Part shown: piece by piece, positions 1 through 8,975 of the stretch
How positions within the stretch are numbered: the stretch's first letter is position 1
Layout: each line of letters begins with the position of its first letter
Source of the DNA: Azospirillum sp. B21
GTDB lineage: Bacteria > Pseudomonadota > Alphaproteobacteria > Azospirillales > Azospirillaceae
Assembly: GCF_008364825.1 (NCBI RefSeq)
Contig: NZ_VTTO01000008.1
Location: forward strand, 1 to 64,000
DNA: 64,000 nt
Reading direction: 5' to 3'
Notes under the pieces: generated by a model
Told to the model about the DNA's origin: nothing
Databases searched by the model: none
What the model saw: only the letters and a program-made list of their open reading frames with translations
Translations under genes and position numbers: made by a program

Positions 1-61
1 TCGCGCCGGCTGACGGCCTCAAGCGATCAACGGAGCGCAAGCCGGGCCGCGGCGCATAGAT

Positions 62-107
62 ATTTTACCAAACGGTCCTTACGTGGCGTCTGCGTATTTG
101 GTAAAAT
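62..107. repeat. Inverted repeat, possible resolvase site
   Basis: A perfect 11-bp inverted repeat (ATTTTACCAAA at 62-72, TTTGGTAAAAT at 97-107) lies about 95 bp upstream of the serine recombinase gene. Serine resolvases commonly bind dyad subsites next to their own gene, so this is a candidate res subsite. The role is inferred from position and symmetry only. Confidence 0.45.
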
Positions 108-201
108 GCCCCAACTGGACGCTGGCGAGGGTGTCTGTCGCTCAATCGGGTGAAATTCGGCGGCGTGCACCGTTTCCGGACCGCTGCGCTGGGAGAGGTC
201 C

Positions 202-1176
202 ATGGCCCTAATCGGGTACGCCCGCGTTTCAACCGACGAGCAAACCACCGACCCGCAACTCGACGCGCTGAAGGCGGCCGGTTGCTCGACGATTCACCGG
301 GAGCATGGGTCCGGCGGCGACCGGTCACGTCCAGAGCTGAAGCGCGCCATTGCGCGCTGCCGTGCCGGTGATGTGCTGGTCGTCGTGCGCATCGACCGGC
401 TGGCCCGTTCGCTCGCCCACCTCCTGGAGATCATCGAAGCGCTCAACTCCCAAAGGGCGGGCTTCCGCTCGCTGGGTGATCCCATCGACACCACCAGTCC
501 GCAAGGCCGCTTCACCTTGCAGATCCTTGGCGCGGTGGCCGAGTTCGAACGCGCGCTCATTCGCGAGCGCACCAAAGCCGGACTGAAGGCCGCCAGGGAC
601 CGCGGCCGCACCGGCGGCAATCCAGGCCTGCGCTTCCGTTCCGCGTCGGCGGTGCGCGCCGTCAACGAGGCCCGCGAGGCGCGGCGCGACGCTGATGTGC
701 TGCGGGTGGCCGATGATATTCTGCCCCACGTCCGCGCGATGCGACCCGGCTATTCCTGGGCGACCGTCGCCCGCAGCTTGGACAGAAATGGCTCGCGGCG
801 CCCCGACGGTGGTCCGTGGACCGGAGCGGCCCTGGTGCGCGCCGTCCGTCGCCTCGCGCGTGACGGGTTCGTGAACGACAAGGTACTGGAGCGTACGCCG
901 CGGCGGCGCGACAGCGATGACCTTGTCACCTTGGTTGCCTCGGCGGTGAAGACGCTGGACAACCCAACCCTGACCAACATTGCCCGGCATCTTGAGGAGC
1001 TGCACTGCCGGACGCCCCGCGGGGAAACGCGCTGGTCGGTCTCGTCAGTTCAGAACCTTCTGGGTCAGGCCGTCGCACAGGGGCTTCTGGAAGACCGGCC
1101 GCTTCCCGCTCCGGAAGCGCCTCGCCGGCGCGGCCGTCCGCCAAAATCGCTCAAAGGCCTGCAAAGCACTCCATAA
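202..1176 (+). CDS. Serine recombinase (resolvase/invertase family), 324 aa
   Basis: The N-terminal ~140 residues are a resolvase catalytic domain: YARVST carries the nucleophilic Ser near residue 10, and RIDRLARS, DTTSPQGR and ERALIRERT follow. The rest (~180 aa) is longer than the short HTH tail of Tn3 resolvases and contains basic, HTH-like stretches. Such enzymes resolve cointegrates or invert DNA. The start ATG is preceded by GGGAGAGG. The product is closely similar to the recombinase at 28139-29050 in both the catalytic domain and the C-terminal extension. Together they bracket the mobile region, which suggests membership of a mobile element rather than a housekeeping role. Confidence 0.9.
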   Translation: MALIGYARVSTDEQTTDPQLDALKAAGCSTIHREHGSGGDRSRPELKRAIARCRAGDVLVVVRIDRLARSLAHLLEIIEALNSQRAGFRSLGDPIDTTSPQGRFTLQILGAVAEFERALIRERTKAGLKAARDRGRTGGNPGLRFRSASAVRAVNEAREARRDADVLRVADDILPHVRAMRPGYSWATVARSLDRNGSRRPDGGPWTGAALVRAVRRLARDGFVNDKVLERTPRRRDSDDLVTLVASAVKTLDNPTLTNIARHLEELHCRTPRGETRWSVSSVQNLLGQAVAQGLLEDRPLPAPEAPRRRGRPPKSLKGLQSTP

Positions 1177-1445
1177 CGGCGACAGTCAATGCACGTGATC
1201 AGCGGAGCAGCACGAACGTCTCCACTGCGTCTCCGCAAAGGTCTAGCTCACTCTTCGTCAGATCCAGACCGATCGGCGTCACGCCCATTGCGGGCTCCCA
1301 TAGGTGGTGTCTTCGACGTTCAACGCTTTTTACCGGCATTCGGAAAAGGGACCTCCACCGCATCACCCTATCACTCAAGGCTATTCCCGTAGGAGCGGGA
1401 GTGAAGGAATACGGCCGCGTGCGTTCGGGCTTATATCGCGGCGCT

Positions 1446-2921
1446 TCAGCCTGCCTTACCCCTTCCGCGTTCAACGCGACGACCAGGGAGGGGACCGCCG
1501 GTAGGCGCATCACCGGGGCTTTGTGTGAGCATGCCGGTCTCGGGTGGCGCCATAAGCGGGCTGGTGTCCACGATGCCTCCTTTCTGAAGCAGGGGAAGCT
1601 GCTTCTGCGCCCAGCGGATTGCCTGGATGCCGGGGCTGTTGAGCAGCAGCTTGGCGGTGGGATAGGCCCACATAACGCGGTCCACCAGATCGTTCGGCCG
1701 GTATGGCTCGTCGGCAATGCCGTCACCGTTTAGGTCGTAGGCGGCGTTGTCGGACCAGTAGTTGCCGCGCCCCTTCTCCGACCACTCGACCACGCGGGCG
1801 CCGACGTACTTCACCTGGGTGCGGTTGTTGATGAAGGCGTTGCCGACGACTGTGTTGCGTTCGGCGCCGCCGGTGAGGTGGGCGCCGATCTCGCAGCCCT
1901 CGAACCGGTTGCCGTGGATCTCGTTTCGGACGGATCCGAGAACAAACAGGCACTTGCCGGTGCCGATCCGTGACCCGTCGACCGGTTCGGCTTCCCGTGG
2001 AACGTCCGGGTCCGGATCGTCCCGGTCGCTCTGGATCGGGGCCGTGCCCAGGAAGCGCCCATTCACGGCGTTGGCCTCGAACCGCGACCCGTTGACGGAG
2101 TGAAGCAGGAAGCCGTGTTCTTGGTCGCCCTGTGAGAGGTTGCCCCGGACGGCGATGCGGTTGGACATCATGATCGCGTAGCCGACTTGGTTTCCGACCG
2201 AGATGTTGCCGGACACCTCGCTGTCGTTGGCGTCCATATAGTGGATGCCGAACCGTACGCCCTCCAGCCAGTTACGGCTGAAGACATTCCGCTGGGTCTT
2301 GCTGACGAAGATGCCGTCACGACCGTTGACGATCCGGTTGCCGATGATGCGGGTGCCCGGGCTGTTCCAGACGGATACCCCGTTGCCACGCTCCGACATC
2401 CGGAGATCGTCGCGGCCGATGATTGTGTTGTCCCGCACCAGGGCGTCGGACGGTCCCCAGAGGTAGACACCGAAGAGATTTCCTTCGAGACGGTTGCCCT
2501 CGATCACCGCCCGATGGGCGGCGCGGTCCAGGTGGATACCGGACGCGATCCGCTCACGATCCGTGCCGGAATTCTGGACGACCAGATTGCGCACGGTGAC
2601 GTCCGGAGCTTTGACCATGATCACCGGACCCCGGCTGCGCCCGTCGACCACGGCGCCGCTTTCGCCGTGGAGCGTCAACGGGCGCGACACCGTGACGGGG
2701 CCAAGATGCACGCCCGGCTCGAGCACGAGCACGTCGCCGACCGCGGCAGCGTCCACGGCTGCCTGCAACGCCTCTTCGCCCGCGGGAACGCGCACGGTGC
2801 CAGCTGCGGCGGCCGTGGCGACGATGGTCGCGGCGATGCCGACCATTCCGGCGCGAACCGCGCGTGCCCGACACCTGTGGAACAGCCCGCGGCCGGATAC
2901 ATCCGCCGTCCTGGTCGTCAT
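1446..2921 (-). CDS. nosD: NosD-like periplasmic parallel beta-helix protein
   Basis: NosD is a periplasmic right-handed beta-helix protein needed to mature the copper centres of nitrous oxide reductase (NosZ). The protein has a signal-peptide-like N terminus (an Ala-rich hydrophobic run after several Arg) and many beta-helix rungs rich in GN, N-x-I and NRI. Its C terminus matches the NosD signature (RPNDLVDRVMWAYPTAKLLL, then a W-A-Q/K tail). Start sites at 2921, 2948 and further upstream are possible; 2921 gives the best signal peptide. No nosR, nosZ, nosF, nosY or nosL lies nearby. It is therefore a stranded copy beside a recombinase, or it serves another copper or metal enzyme. Confidence 0.82.
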   Translation of the reverse strand: MTTRTADVSGRGLFHRCRARAVRAGMVGIAATIVATAAAAGTVRVPAGEEALQAAVDAAAVGDVLVLEPGVHLGPVTVSRPLTLHGESGAVVDGRSRGPVIMVKAPDVTVRNLVVQNSGTDRERIASGIHLDRAAHRAVIEGNRLEGNLFGVYLWGPSDALVRDNTIIGRDDLRMSERGNGVSVWNSPGTRIIGNRIVNGRDGIFVSKTQRNVFSRNWLEGVRFGIHYMDANDSEVSGNISVGNQVGYAIMMSNRIAVRGNLSQGDQEHGFLLHSVNGSRFEANAVNGRFLGTAPIQSDRDDPDPDVPREAEPVDGSRIGTGKCLFVLGSVRNEIHGNRFEGCEIGAHLTGGAERNTVVGNAFINNRTQVKYVGARVVEWSEKGRGNYWSDNAAYDLNGDGIADEPYRPNDLVDRVMWAYPTAKLLLNSPGIQAIRWAQKQLPLLQKGGIVDTSPLMAPPETGMLTQSPGDAPTGGPLPGRRVERGRGKAG

Positions 2922-3355
2922 GGTGCGGCCTGTTCCGCTGTGCTGCATGAAGGAGTCACCCACGAGCTTCGGGATTGTCTGTGTCCAGCACCATAAAGCC
3001 CGCTGAGAGGCGCGGTGCCTTGACCAACGACAAGTTGGCCGGTTCCGATGCCCGGCCTGCACGTTGAGCGCCTTGATGTCGATGGTCTTGTCGAGTTTGC
3101 GGCCGGATCCGAGTGATGGTTTACTTGCCTGAAGTCAAGTCGCGCCCCAACTCGGCGGGGTAAGGTTCGGCCCGTGCCCGTTGAGGCGTTCGCGCAACGG
3201 AAGACGCCGAGGCCGACCGCCAACGCGGTCGTTCATTCGCCGAATTGGTGGGTGCGTGGGCGGCGGTCGCCGCGTCATCGCACCTGCTGCTCTCCTCTTC
3301 CCCACCCTTAGACATCACCGGGACTGGACCTGCCATGATCACAGGAGCTCACATT
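2922..3355. other. Intergenic region between nosD and the membrane protein gene
   Basis: This 434-bp stretch separates two divergent genes and probably holds both promoters. No convincing ORF is supported. An imperfect CTTG...CAAG dyad at about 3017-3034 was noted, but it is too weak to call as an FNR site. Confidence 0.4.
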
Positions 3356-4378
3356 ATGACCGACACCGTCGCATCCACGAAGCCGAGCGTACCCTGGAGG
3401 CAGCGGACGGTTCTGTTCATGATGGCGTCGGTGACGTTCCTCTTCCTGAGTTTCCTGCTCGTCAGCGCCTACGCTTGGTTCCATACCGACGCCGCGGTGC
3501 GGGTTGCCCGCGTGGGCGAGCTTCGGTCGCTGCTCGTCAGCCTTGACCCCGCCAAGCCTGGTCCAGATCTGGCCGGGCGTGTCGTCTACGTCCAGGGAAC
3601 CGCAGCGGCCGGGCAGCCGATCACCGACAGCAGCACGGGCGTCATCTTCGAAAACACGCTGATCACCCAGAGGATCGTGGAGCGGTACCGCGGCGGCCGG
3701 AAGGCAGGCTGGACCCCGGAGGAGACGCAGTTCATGCCGTCGTCCGGCGCGCGTCTCGACGGATGGGCGTTGACGGACCCGCTTCTGGCCGCGACGCCCT
3801 CGGCGCTGGGGCCCTTGCGCCCGGGCGAGGATTACCGGTTGCCCGCGGGTATGGTGCTCGCCGACAGCGATCCCCATGCGGCTTATCAACCAAGTGGCAA
3901 TGCACGGGATTCCGACCCGGTGTCTCATCCGGCGGCCAATGACCGTCGACTCCTCTACCGGACTCTGCGTGACGGCCCCTTGAGCGTGATCGCTGCGGTC
4001 GACCGGAGCGGCCACGGATTGGTGCCGCTTCGCATCGACGGGGATGACGTGGCGCTCCTGGCGAACGGAAGCGTCGATGCTGCGACCATGGTCGAGAGCG
4101 TTCTGAAGAACGCCAACACGGCGCGTGCGGAAACGATGCTCTGGGCTCTTGCCGCCGGATGGGTGTTGTTCCTGATCCCGGCGATCTGGGCACCGGTGCA
4201 GCGCTGGATCGCCCTGACCATTGTCCCCTTGGGCGGCATCCTCGCGACACTCACCGCCGCTTCGGTCGCGGCCGTGCCGGGTGGCGTGGCCGGCAGCTTT
4301 CTCACTGGGCAAACCGTTGCACTCGGGTATGTGCTGCTGATCGGATTGGCCGCCCGGAGGCGTGGCGTCCTAGTCTGA
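3356..4378 (+). CDS. TMEM43-like membrane protein, 340 aa
   Basis: One hydrophobic segment lies near residues 20-42. A large extracytoplasmic domain follows, with GRVVYVQGTA, then ITDSSTGV and a VERYRGG segment, an arrangement like TMEM43-family proteins (G-x-L-V-H-V-x-G then V-E-x-Y-x-W). Three hydrophobic segments close the C terminus. ATG at 3356 is chosen because AGGAG lies about 8 nt upstream; upstream in-frame starts lack this. The function is unknown. It is divergent from nosD. The family assignment rests on pattern only and is moderate. Confidence 0.6.
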   Translation: MTDTVASTKPSVPWRQRTVLFMMASVTFLFLSFLLVSAYAWFHTDAAVRVARVGELRSLLVSLDPAKPGPDLAGRVVYVQGTAAAGQPITDSSTGVIFENTLITQRIVERYRGGRKAGWTPEETQFMPSSGARLDGWALTDPLLAATPSALGPLRPGEDYRLPAGMVLADSDPHAAYQPSGNARDSDPVSHPAANDRRLLYRTLRDGPLSVIAAVDRSGHGLVPLRIDGDDVALLANGSVDAATMVESVLKNANTARAETMLWALAAGWVLFLIPAIWAPVQRWIALTIVPLGGILATLTAASVAAVPGGVAGSFLTGQTVALGYVLLIGLAARRRGVLV

Positions 4379-4539
4379 TCCGGTCGTGGGAGGCGTCGCA
4401 GCACCGCATCAAGCCACCAAAGAACTCCTCAAGCGGGTCGCACTCGATCGGAAGAAACGCTATGGTGTTTCCCTCGCAACCCTTCAGGTGAGGTGAACCG
4501 CTCCGGCTTTCCTGGAGGCCCCATTTCTTGAGCGACTGT

Positions 4540-5539
4540 GTTGCGGGTCAAGCGGTTTTCCATGGCGAGGCTGTCTTGATGATGGCGTTCAGGATGGTGA
4601 GGAGATGGCGCATGCAAGCGACGAGGGCGACCTTCTTGGGACGCCCCGCCGCCACGATCCTGGTGTAATGGGCCTTGATAACGGGGTTCCAGCGGACCGC
4701 CGAGAGCGCAGCCATGTAGAGGGCGTTGCGCACAGCGGTGCGGCCACCGGCGATGGCTCTATGGCCACGCATCTGTCCAGAATCGCGGTTGACGGGCGCG
4801 ACGCCGACCAAGGCGGCGATGCGCCGGCGGTCAAGGCGGCCGAGTTCAGGTAGGTCGGCGATCAACGTGCGCGCGGTGATGCCGCCGATGCCGGGGACTG
4901 ACGTCAGCAGGTCGTCGGCAGCTCGCCAGACGGGGGAGCCACGCACGCTGTCGTCAATGTCCTTGTCCAACTCGACCAGTTGAGCCTCCAAGGTTTTCCG
5001 GGTGGCTTCGATGGTGCGGCGGACCCGTGGGCTGCGGGCCTGACGCAGGCGGTTGGCTTCCATGCCGATCATCTCGACCACTTGCCGACGCCGCGCCACC
5101 AACTCGGCCAGCACCTGGCTCTCGGCGTCGGCGATCGGGCGAGGTTCGGGGCGGATGCGTTCGGCGAACAGGGCGATGATCTGGGCATCGAGCGCGTCGG
5201 TTTTGGCGAGCCGCCCGGTGGCGCGGGCGAAATCGCGGATCTGACGCGGATTAACGACGGCCAGGGGCAGACCAGCGCCCGCCAGGACGGCGGCGACGGT
5301 CACTTCGAAGCCGCCCGTCGCTTCCAGCACGATCAGGGTGGGGGCACGCGTGCGCAACTCGGTGACGAGGTGATCCAGGCCTTCGCCGTTGCGCGCAACG
5401 GCGAAGGCCTGCCCTGCGGGCAGAATGTGTACGTCGAGACGGTCCTTCGAGACGTCAATGCCGACGAAGCTTGGCGAAGAAGGTTGTTCCATGACCCGTC
5501 CTTGCGAATGCGGGCTCACCTTGCGGCCCGAGCGACTGT
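4540..5539 (-). mobile_element. IS110-family insertion inside the IS3 element
   Basis: The bounds are approximate. GAGCGACTGT occurs at 4530-4539 and again at 5530-5539, which may mark the insertion limits, and the sequence after the second copy reads on towards the IS3 orfA leader. The interval contains one intact transposase gene. IS110 elements usually lack long terminal inverted repeats, consistent with none being visible. Confidence 0.5.
4548..5492 (-). CDS. IS110-family transposase, 314 aa
   Basis: This DEDD transposase has an N-terminal RuvC-like domain (VGIDVSKDRLDV with the first Asp, LEATGG with the Glu, and KTDALDAQ with the later Asp residues). A C-terminal transposase_20 domain follows (VPGIGGITARTL, ALVGVAPVNRDSG). 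It catalyses site-specific insertion through a Holliday-like intermediate. ATG at 5492 begins MEQPSSPSFVGID and fits the family start; longer in-frame extensions look spurious. The length is a little under the usual 320-400 aa, but all core motifs are present, so this copy may be active. Confidence 0.9.
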   Translation of the reverse strand: MEQPSSPSFVGIDVSKDRLDVHILPAGQAFAVARNGEGLDHLVTELRTRAPTLIVLEATGGFEVTVAAVLAGAGLPLAVVNPRQIRDFARATGRLAKTDALDAQIIALFAERIRPEPRPIADAESQVLAELVARRRQVVEMIGMEANRLRQARSPRVRRTIEATRKTLEAQLVELDKDIDDSVRGSPVWRAADDLLTSVPGIGGITARTLIADLPELGRLDRRRIAALVGVAPVNRDSGQMRGHRAIAGGRTAVRNALYMAALSAVRWNPVIKAHYTRIVAAGRPKKVALVACMRHLLTILNAIIKTASPWKTA

Positions 5540-5685
5540 TCGGGTTCCGGATGGAACCGGCGGACGGGGCACCGTGCTCAAGAACGGGCTCGATCGCCCG
5601 AGAGATGGGCGGGCTCCCGTCCGCCGACAGCCTCGCCGGCTTCACGTTGGCGGGCAAGGAAGAGATACAAGAGACTGGGGTCATC

Positions 5686-6016
5686 ATGACGAAGCAGACA
5701 TCACCCTAGTACGCCCCCTGAAGTCCGCGAGCGCGCGGTTCGGATGGTGTTCGAGCACGAAGGCGAACATGCCTCGCAGGGGGCGGCGATCAGTTCGATC
5801 GCGGCGAAGATCGGCTGCACTCCGGAAACTTTGCGGGGCTGGGTCCGGCAGGCCGAGCGTGACCAGCGCAAGCGGCCGGGGCCGACAACGGACGAGCAGG
5901 AACGGATCAAGGCACTGGAGCGTGAGGTGCGGGAGCTTAGCTAGGCGAAAGAAATCCTTCGCAATGCGTCGGCGTATTTCGCCCAGGCGGAGCTCGACCG
6001 CCCATTCAGGAAATGA
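5686..6016 (+). pseudogene. IS3-family orfA, broken
   Basis: Two frames together encode an IS3 OrfA HTH protein: MTKQTSP, then VRERAVRMVFEHEG, a helix-turn-helix around IAAKIGCTPETLRGWVRQ, and a leucine-rich tail. An in-frame TAG comes seven codons after the start ATG. A one-base shift follows at the C run near 5711-5716. A second TAG at about 5942 interrupts the tail (ELS-stop where homologs read on as ELRQA). The remaining codons run to a TGA overlapping the orfB ATG. It cannot make a full protein. Confidence 0.8.
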
Positions 6017-6889
6017 TCGCCTTCATCGACGCGCACCGCGCCGTTCATGGGGGCGAGCCGATCTGCCGAGTGCTGCTGATCGCCCTGTCGACTTACCACG
6101 CCTATGCCGCCCGGCGGGCCGATCCAGAAGGCGCCAGCCCGCTCGCGAAGCGACGCGGAGGTGAGCGTGGCTATCCGGCGGGTCTGGAATGAAAACTTCC
6201 AGGTCTATGGGGTACGTAAAGTCTGGCGGCAGTTGCTGTGGGAAGGAATCGACGTGGCACGCTGCACAGTGGCCCGGCTAATGCGCCAATTGGGCCTGAA
6301 GGGCGCGACATGGGGCAAGACAGTCCGCACCACGATCAGCCACCGGGCAGCGCCCTGTCCCGCCGACTGGGTGAACCGCCAATTCCAGGTGCCCCGCCCG
6401 AACGCCTTGTGGGTGGCGGATTTCATGTACGTATCGACATGGCAGGGCTTCCTCTACGTGGCCTTCGTCATCGCCGCCTTCGCTCGCCGGATCGTAGGCT
6501 GGCGGGTGTCCATCACAGCCCACGCTGATTTTTTGCTGGACGCTCTGGAGCAGGCACTTCATGACCGCCGACCGGCCAAAAGCAGCGGCCTCATCCACCA
6601 CTCGGATCGTGGGTCGCAATATGTCGCTATTCGATACACCGAGCGCCTGACCGATGCTGGTGTCGAGCCCTCCGTCGGTAGCGTCGGCGGTTCATACGAT
6701 AACGCCTTGGCCGAGACCATCAACGGTCTCTATAAGACCGAGGTGATCCGGCGTCGCGAACCGTGGCGCACCCTGGAAGCCGTCGAGTTCGCCACCTTGG
6801 GGTGGGTCGAACCCATCGGCAACATTCCTCCTGTCGAGGCTGAAGCGCGTTATTATGCTCAAACTGAGGACGCCGGCTTGGCGGCGTGA
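6013..6889 (+). pseudogene. IS3-family orfB (DDE transposase), broken
   Basis: The first 90 bases encode a typical OrfB start (MIAFIDAHRAVHG, ICRVLLIALSTYHAYAARRADP) in one frame. A shift then moves the reading frame to the one open from 6104. The integrase core retains its DDE positions (VADFMYVS, HHSDRGSQY, NALAETINGLYK). The usual FVIDAF Asp reads Ala, and about nine residues of the C-terminal DWFNHRRLL block are absent between GWV and EPIGNIPP. Together with broken orfA, this marks an inactive relic. Confidence 0.82.
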
Positions 6890-6930
6890 CTCAAGCCGAA
6901 TGGCCTCCGAGAAACCCGGAGCGGTTCACC

Positions 6931-7253
6931 TGCAGCATCCCCCCGGATAGGATCAATGCCGACCTGTCCGGCACCTGCTCCGTCGTCTTCGAGGCTCCGA
7001 TACTGGAAGCGCGCCAGTGGACAAGCGTCAGGATGTCTTCCATCCCTTGGCCAGCCACAAAGGGGAGCCATGACCGATGACTGTCTCGACCGATGAAACC
7101 AGCTGGGCGCGCACCGTATCGTGCGTCATCCAGCCGTCGGTGGCAGCCTCAGCGTCCGCCCCGTTCCATGCGGCCACAGCAAAGAGCGTCGCCACCTTGC
7201 GCCGAAGCTCGAACGATCCTCTATCGCTGCTCTTGCTACAGCCAGCCACATGC
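6931..7253. other. Intergenic, no supported gene
   Basis: This 323-bp stretch lies between the IS3 relic and the DUF411 gene. Short ORFs occur on both strands but have no recognisable domain, start context or conservation pattern. It may be scar DNA left by the insertion. Confidence 0.35.
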
Positions 7254-7727
7254 TCAGTGGTTCGCGAACACCTGCACCTTGCCGTTGGGAGCGCCGAACA
7301 GCACGACCTGATAGGGTTGGCCTGACTTTCCGTCCATTCCGGGGGCGTCCTGGGGCATACCGGGGGCCGCCAACCCCTTGGCTTGCGGGCGCTCGGCCAG
7401 CAGGCGTTCCACGTCCCCAGCCGGAACATGGCCCTCGATCGTGTAGCCACCGACCAGCGAGGTGTGACAAGACTCCAGGGCTTCAGGGACGCCGTTGTCC
7501 CTTTTCACCGTTTCGACACTCTCGACCTCGTGCACGGTCACGGCGAACCCTGCAGTACGCATGTGCTTGACCCAACCCACGCAACACTCGCAGCTCCGCG
7601 CCTTCCAAACTTCGACGGTCTGGGCCGCTGCCGCGGGGCGGTCACCGAACAGGACGAGGCCACCGACGGCGGCGCCTCCGGTCAGAACGGCGCTGACCAG
7701 CGCCGCCATGATGGTTCTGGATGTCAT
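7254..7727 (-). CDS. DUF411 metal-binding exported protein, 157 aa
   Basis: The N terminus is a signal peptide (MTSRTIMAALVSAVLTGGAA... ending in an Ala run). The mature domain has the DUF411 hallmarks: VEVWKARSCECCVGWVKHM with a CxCC motif, then a Cys-His pair (ESCHTSLVGGY), VEGHVPA-like IEGHVPAGD, and PGMPQDAPGM near the C terminus. Family members are periplasmic and occur with copper and other metal-resistance genes; direct biochemical roles are poorly known. A paralog sits at 36234-36725. It is the distal gene on the minus strand downstream of lspA and the small Cys protein. Confidence 0.88.
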   Translation of the reverse strand: MTSRTIMAALVSAVLTGGAAVGGLVLFGDRPAAAAQTVEVWKARSCECCVGWVKHMRTAGFAVTVHEVESVETVKRDNGVPEALESCHTSLVGGYTIEGHVPAGDVERLLAERPQAKGLAAPGMPQDAPGMDGKSGQPYQVVLFGAPNGKVQVFANH

Positions 7728-7871
7728 GGAACTCTCCGCACTCTCTATTCATGTTCGGACTCGGTATAGGCCGCCCAAAGACGGTCGCCAGTCCGAGGAT
7801 CGATACAGTCGGCACCAGCATCGGCCCGGCACCAGGCCGCAACCCGGCGCAACCCGGCGGTTCCGGGGCGA

Positions 7872-8282
7872 TCAGAGGGAGGCGCGTGGAGGTTTCGGCG
7901 CGGGGTCGACGGCAATGCCGGCCGGAAGGGCGAGAGCAGGGATGGCCAAGGGAACCGGCAACCGGATGATGGGAGGAGGAGCACGCCCCGTGGGAAGGGT
8001 GACCGGCATCGCGTGGCACCCGGAGATCGTGCAGGCGTCGTCGGATGCCGGCGCTTCATGGCCGCCCGGGCAGGAGGGCGAGACGAGCGTTCCGTCTGCT
8101 GCCGCCAAGCCGGAAGGCGTGCAACCTGTTCCACCGCAGTGTTCGGCCGCCGGTCCGCACGGGATGGAAAGACCGTTAGCGGGGGCCGAGGCGAACAAGA
8201 GCGCAAACGGGGCAGTGAGGACAGCCAGCACCAGCAGGACGATTGCCATCCACCGAAATCCCGCTGCGAAAGTCCGCGTCAC
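7872..8282 (-). CDS. Small exported Cys-containing protein, 136 aa
   Basis: The gene lies 48 bp downstream of lspA on the same strand. GTG at 8282 is chosen because GAGGGCAGG sits just upstream; a TTG at 8318 is less likely. The protein has an Arg-containing start, one hydrophobic segment (MAIVLLVLAVLTAPFALL), and a Cys/His-rich middle (about 6 Cys including CGP, HCGGTGC, CTISGCH). The tail is rich in Pro. It resembles DUF2946-type small proteins in layout, but I cannot confirm the family. The position in the metal island suggests periplasmic metal binding. Confidence 0.6.
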   Translation of the reverse strand: MTRTFAAGFRWMAIVLLVLAVLTAPFALLFASAPANGLSIPCGPAAEHCGGTGCTPSGLAAADGTLVSPSCPGGHEAPASDDACTISGCHAMPVTLPTGRAPPPIIRLPVPLAIPALALPAGIAVDPAPKPPRASL

Positions 8283-8330
8283 GATCCTGCCCTCTTCGGC
8301 CTCGGCGAGAACCACCAAGACGAGGCCATC

Positions 8331-8858
8331 CTATCCATCTATGCGCGCTTCGCGTTGATCCTGGTCAATAGCGGCAGCCCGTCGGCCCTGCCGCACCCCG
8401 TGCAACAGCAGCAGGCCGACGCCGCCGGTGATGCCGATGTCCGCCATGTTGAAGGTCGGCCAATGCCAGCCAAAGGCGTGAAGATCGAGAAAATCGGTGA
8501 CGGCGCCCTGACGAACGCGGTCGATCACATTGCCGATGGCGCCACCGATGATCGCGCCGATGGCCACGGCCTCGGTGCGGCTGTCGGTGCGCGCCGCCCA
8601 CACGGACAAGCCGGCGACGATCGCCATGGCCAGGCCGCTCAGCAGCCAGGGACCGGCCATTCCACCTCCCAGGAACCCGAAGCTGACGCCGGGGTTGAAG
8701 CCAAGCCTCAGATTGAGGAAGGAGGTGATCGGGATGATCTCAGGCGGATTCAGGATGTGGGTCAGCATCAGCCATTTGCTCGCCTGATCCAGGATCATGA
8801 CGAGCACCACCGCTGACAGGGGCATCCAAAGACCTCCAGGCGGTCGCCGATGAATCAT
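8331..8858 (-). CDS. lspA: Lipoprotein signal peptidase (signal peptidase II)
   Basis: LspA is an inner-membrane aspartyl protease that cleaves the signal peptide of diacylglyceryl-prolipoproteins. The 175-aa protein shows the usual four transmembrane helices and both catalytic Asp boxes (GNVIDRVRQG and FNMADIGI), plus the N-terminal DQASKW motif. It is transcribed away from the neighbouring cadR-like gene, with a MerR-type dyad promoter directly upstream (8899-8929). LspA homologs (PbrC) accompany lead and cadmium efflux ATPases in other bacteria, so this is probably a metal-island copy rather than the housekeeping one. Confidence 0.93.
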   Translation of the reverse strand: MIHRRPPGGLWMPLSAVVLVMILDQASKWLMLTHILNPPEIIPITSFLNLRLGFNPGVSFGFLGGGMAGPWLLSGLAMAIVAGLSVWAARTDSRTEAVAIGAIIGGAIGNVIDRVRQGAVTDFLDLHAFGWHWPTFNMADIGITGGVGLLLLHGVRQGRRAAAIDQDQREARIDG

Positions 8859-8898
8859 GTCGAACAGTCCTCCTTCTCAACGTTTGGGCCGCCTTGGC

Positions 8899-8929
8899 AT
8901 TCTGAATGCTCCAGCCACTAGAGCATCAA
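8899..8929 (-). promoter_or_regulatory. MerR-type dyad promoter of lspA
   Basis: On the minus strand TTGATG (8924-8929) and CAGAAT (8899-8904) are separated by 19 bp. The spacer contains the dyad CTCTAGTGGCTGGAG (8909-8923). A long 19-bp spacer with a centred dyad is the hallmark of MerR-family activation. One arm has a single mismatch from the other copies in this window. Confidence 0.75.
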
Positions 8930-8975
8930 GCAGGGAATGGCGACCGGACGCCGAAGCGTCCGGTGATGCCGGTAA

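Larger units (their letters stand above)
4492..6930 (+). mobile_element. Decayed IS3-family element interrupted by an IS110-family element
   Basis: Imperfect terminal inverted repeats bound the element. The left end reads GGTGAACCGCTCCGG from 4492, and the right end is its complement ending at 6930, with similarity continuing inwards (CTTTCCTGGAGGCC versus GTTTCTCGGAGGCC). The interior right half carries degenerate orfA and orfB of an IS3-family (IS3/IS407-like) transposase. An IS110-type transposase gene on the other strand lies between the left end and orfA. No clear target duplication was found at the outer ends. Confidence 0.75.

Noticed and set aside
1177..1445. Possible small gene between the recombinase and nosD
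   Set aside because: Short frames on both strands have no start context or recognisable domain.
3017..3034. FNR-type box before nosD
   Set aside because: The CTTG...CAAG symmetry matches the TTGAT-N4-ATCAA consensus too poorly to support.
4980..6164. Plus-strand 394-aa ORF spanning the IS110 gene and the IS3 orfA
   Set aside because: It runs antisense to the intact transposase and then through frames unrelated to the IS3 product.
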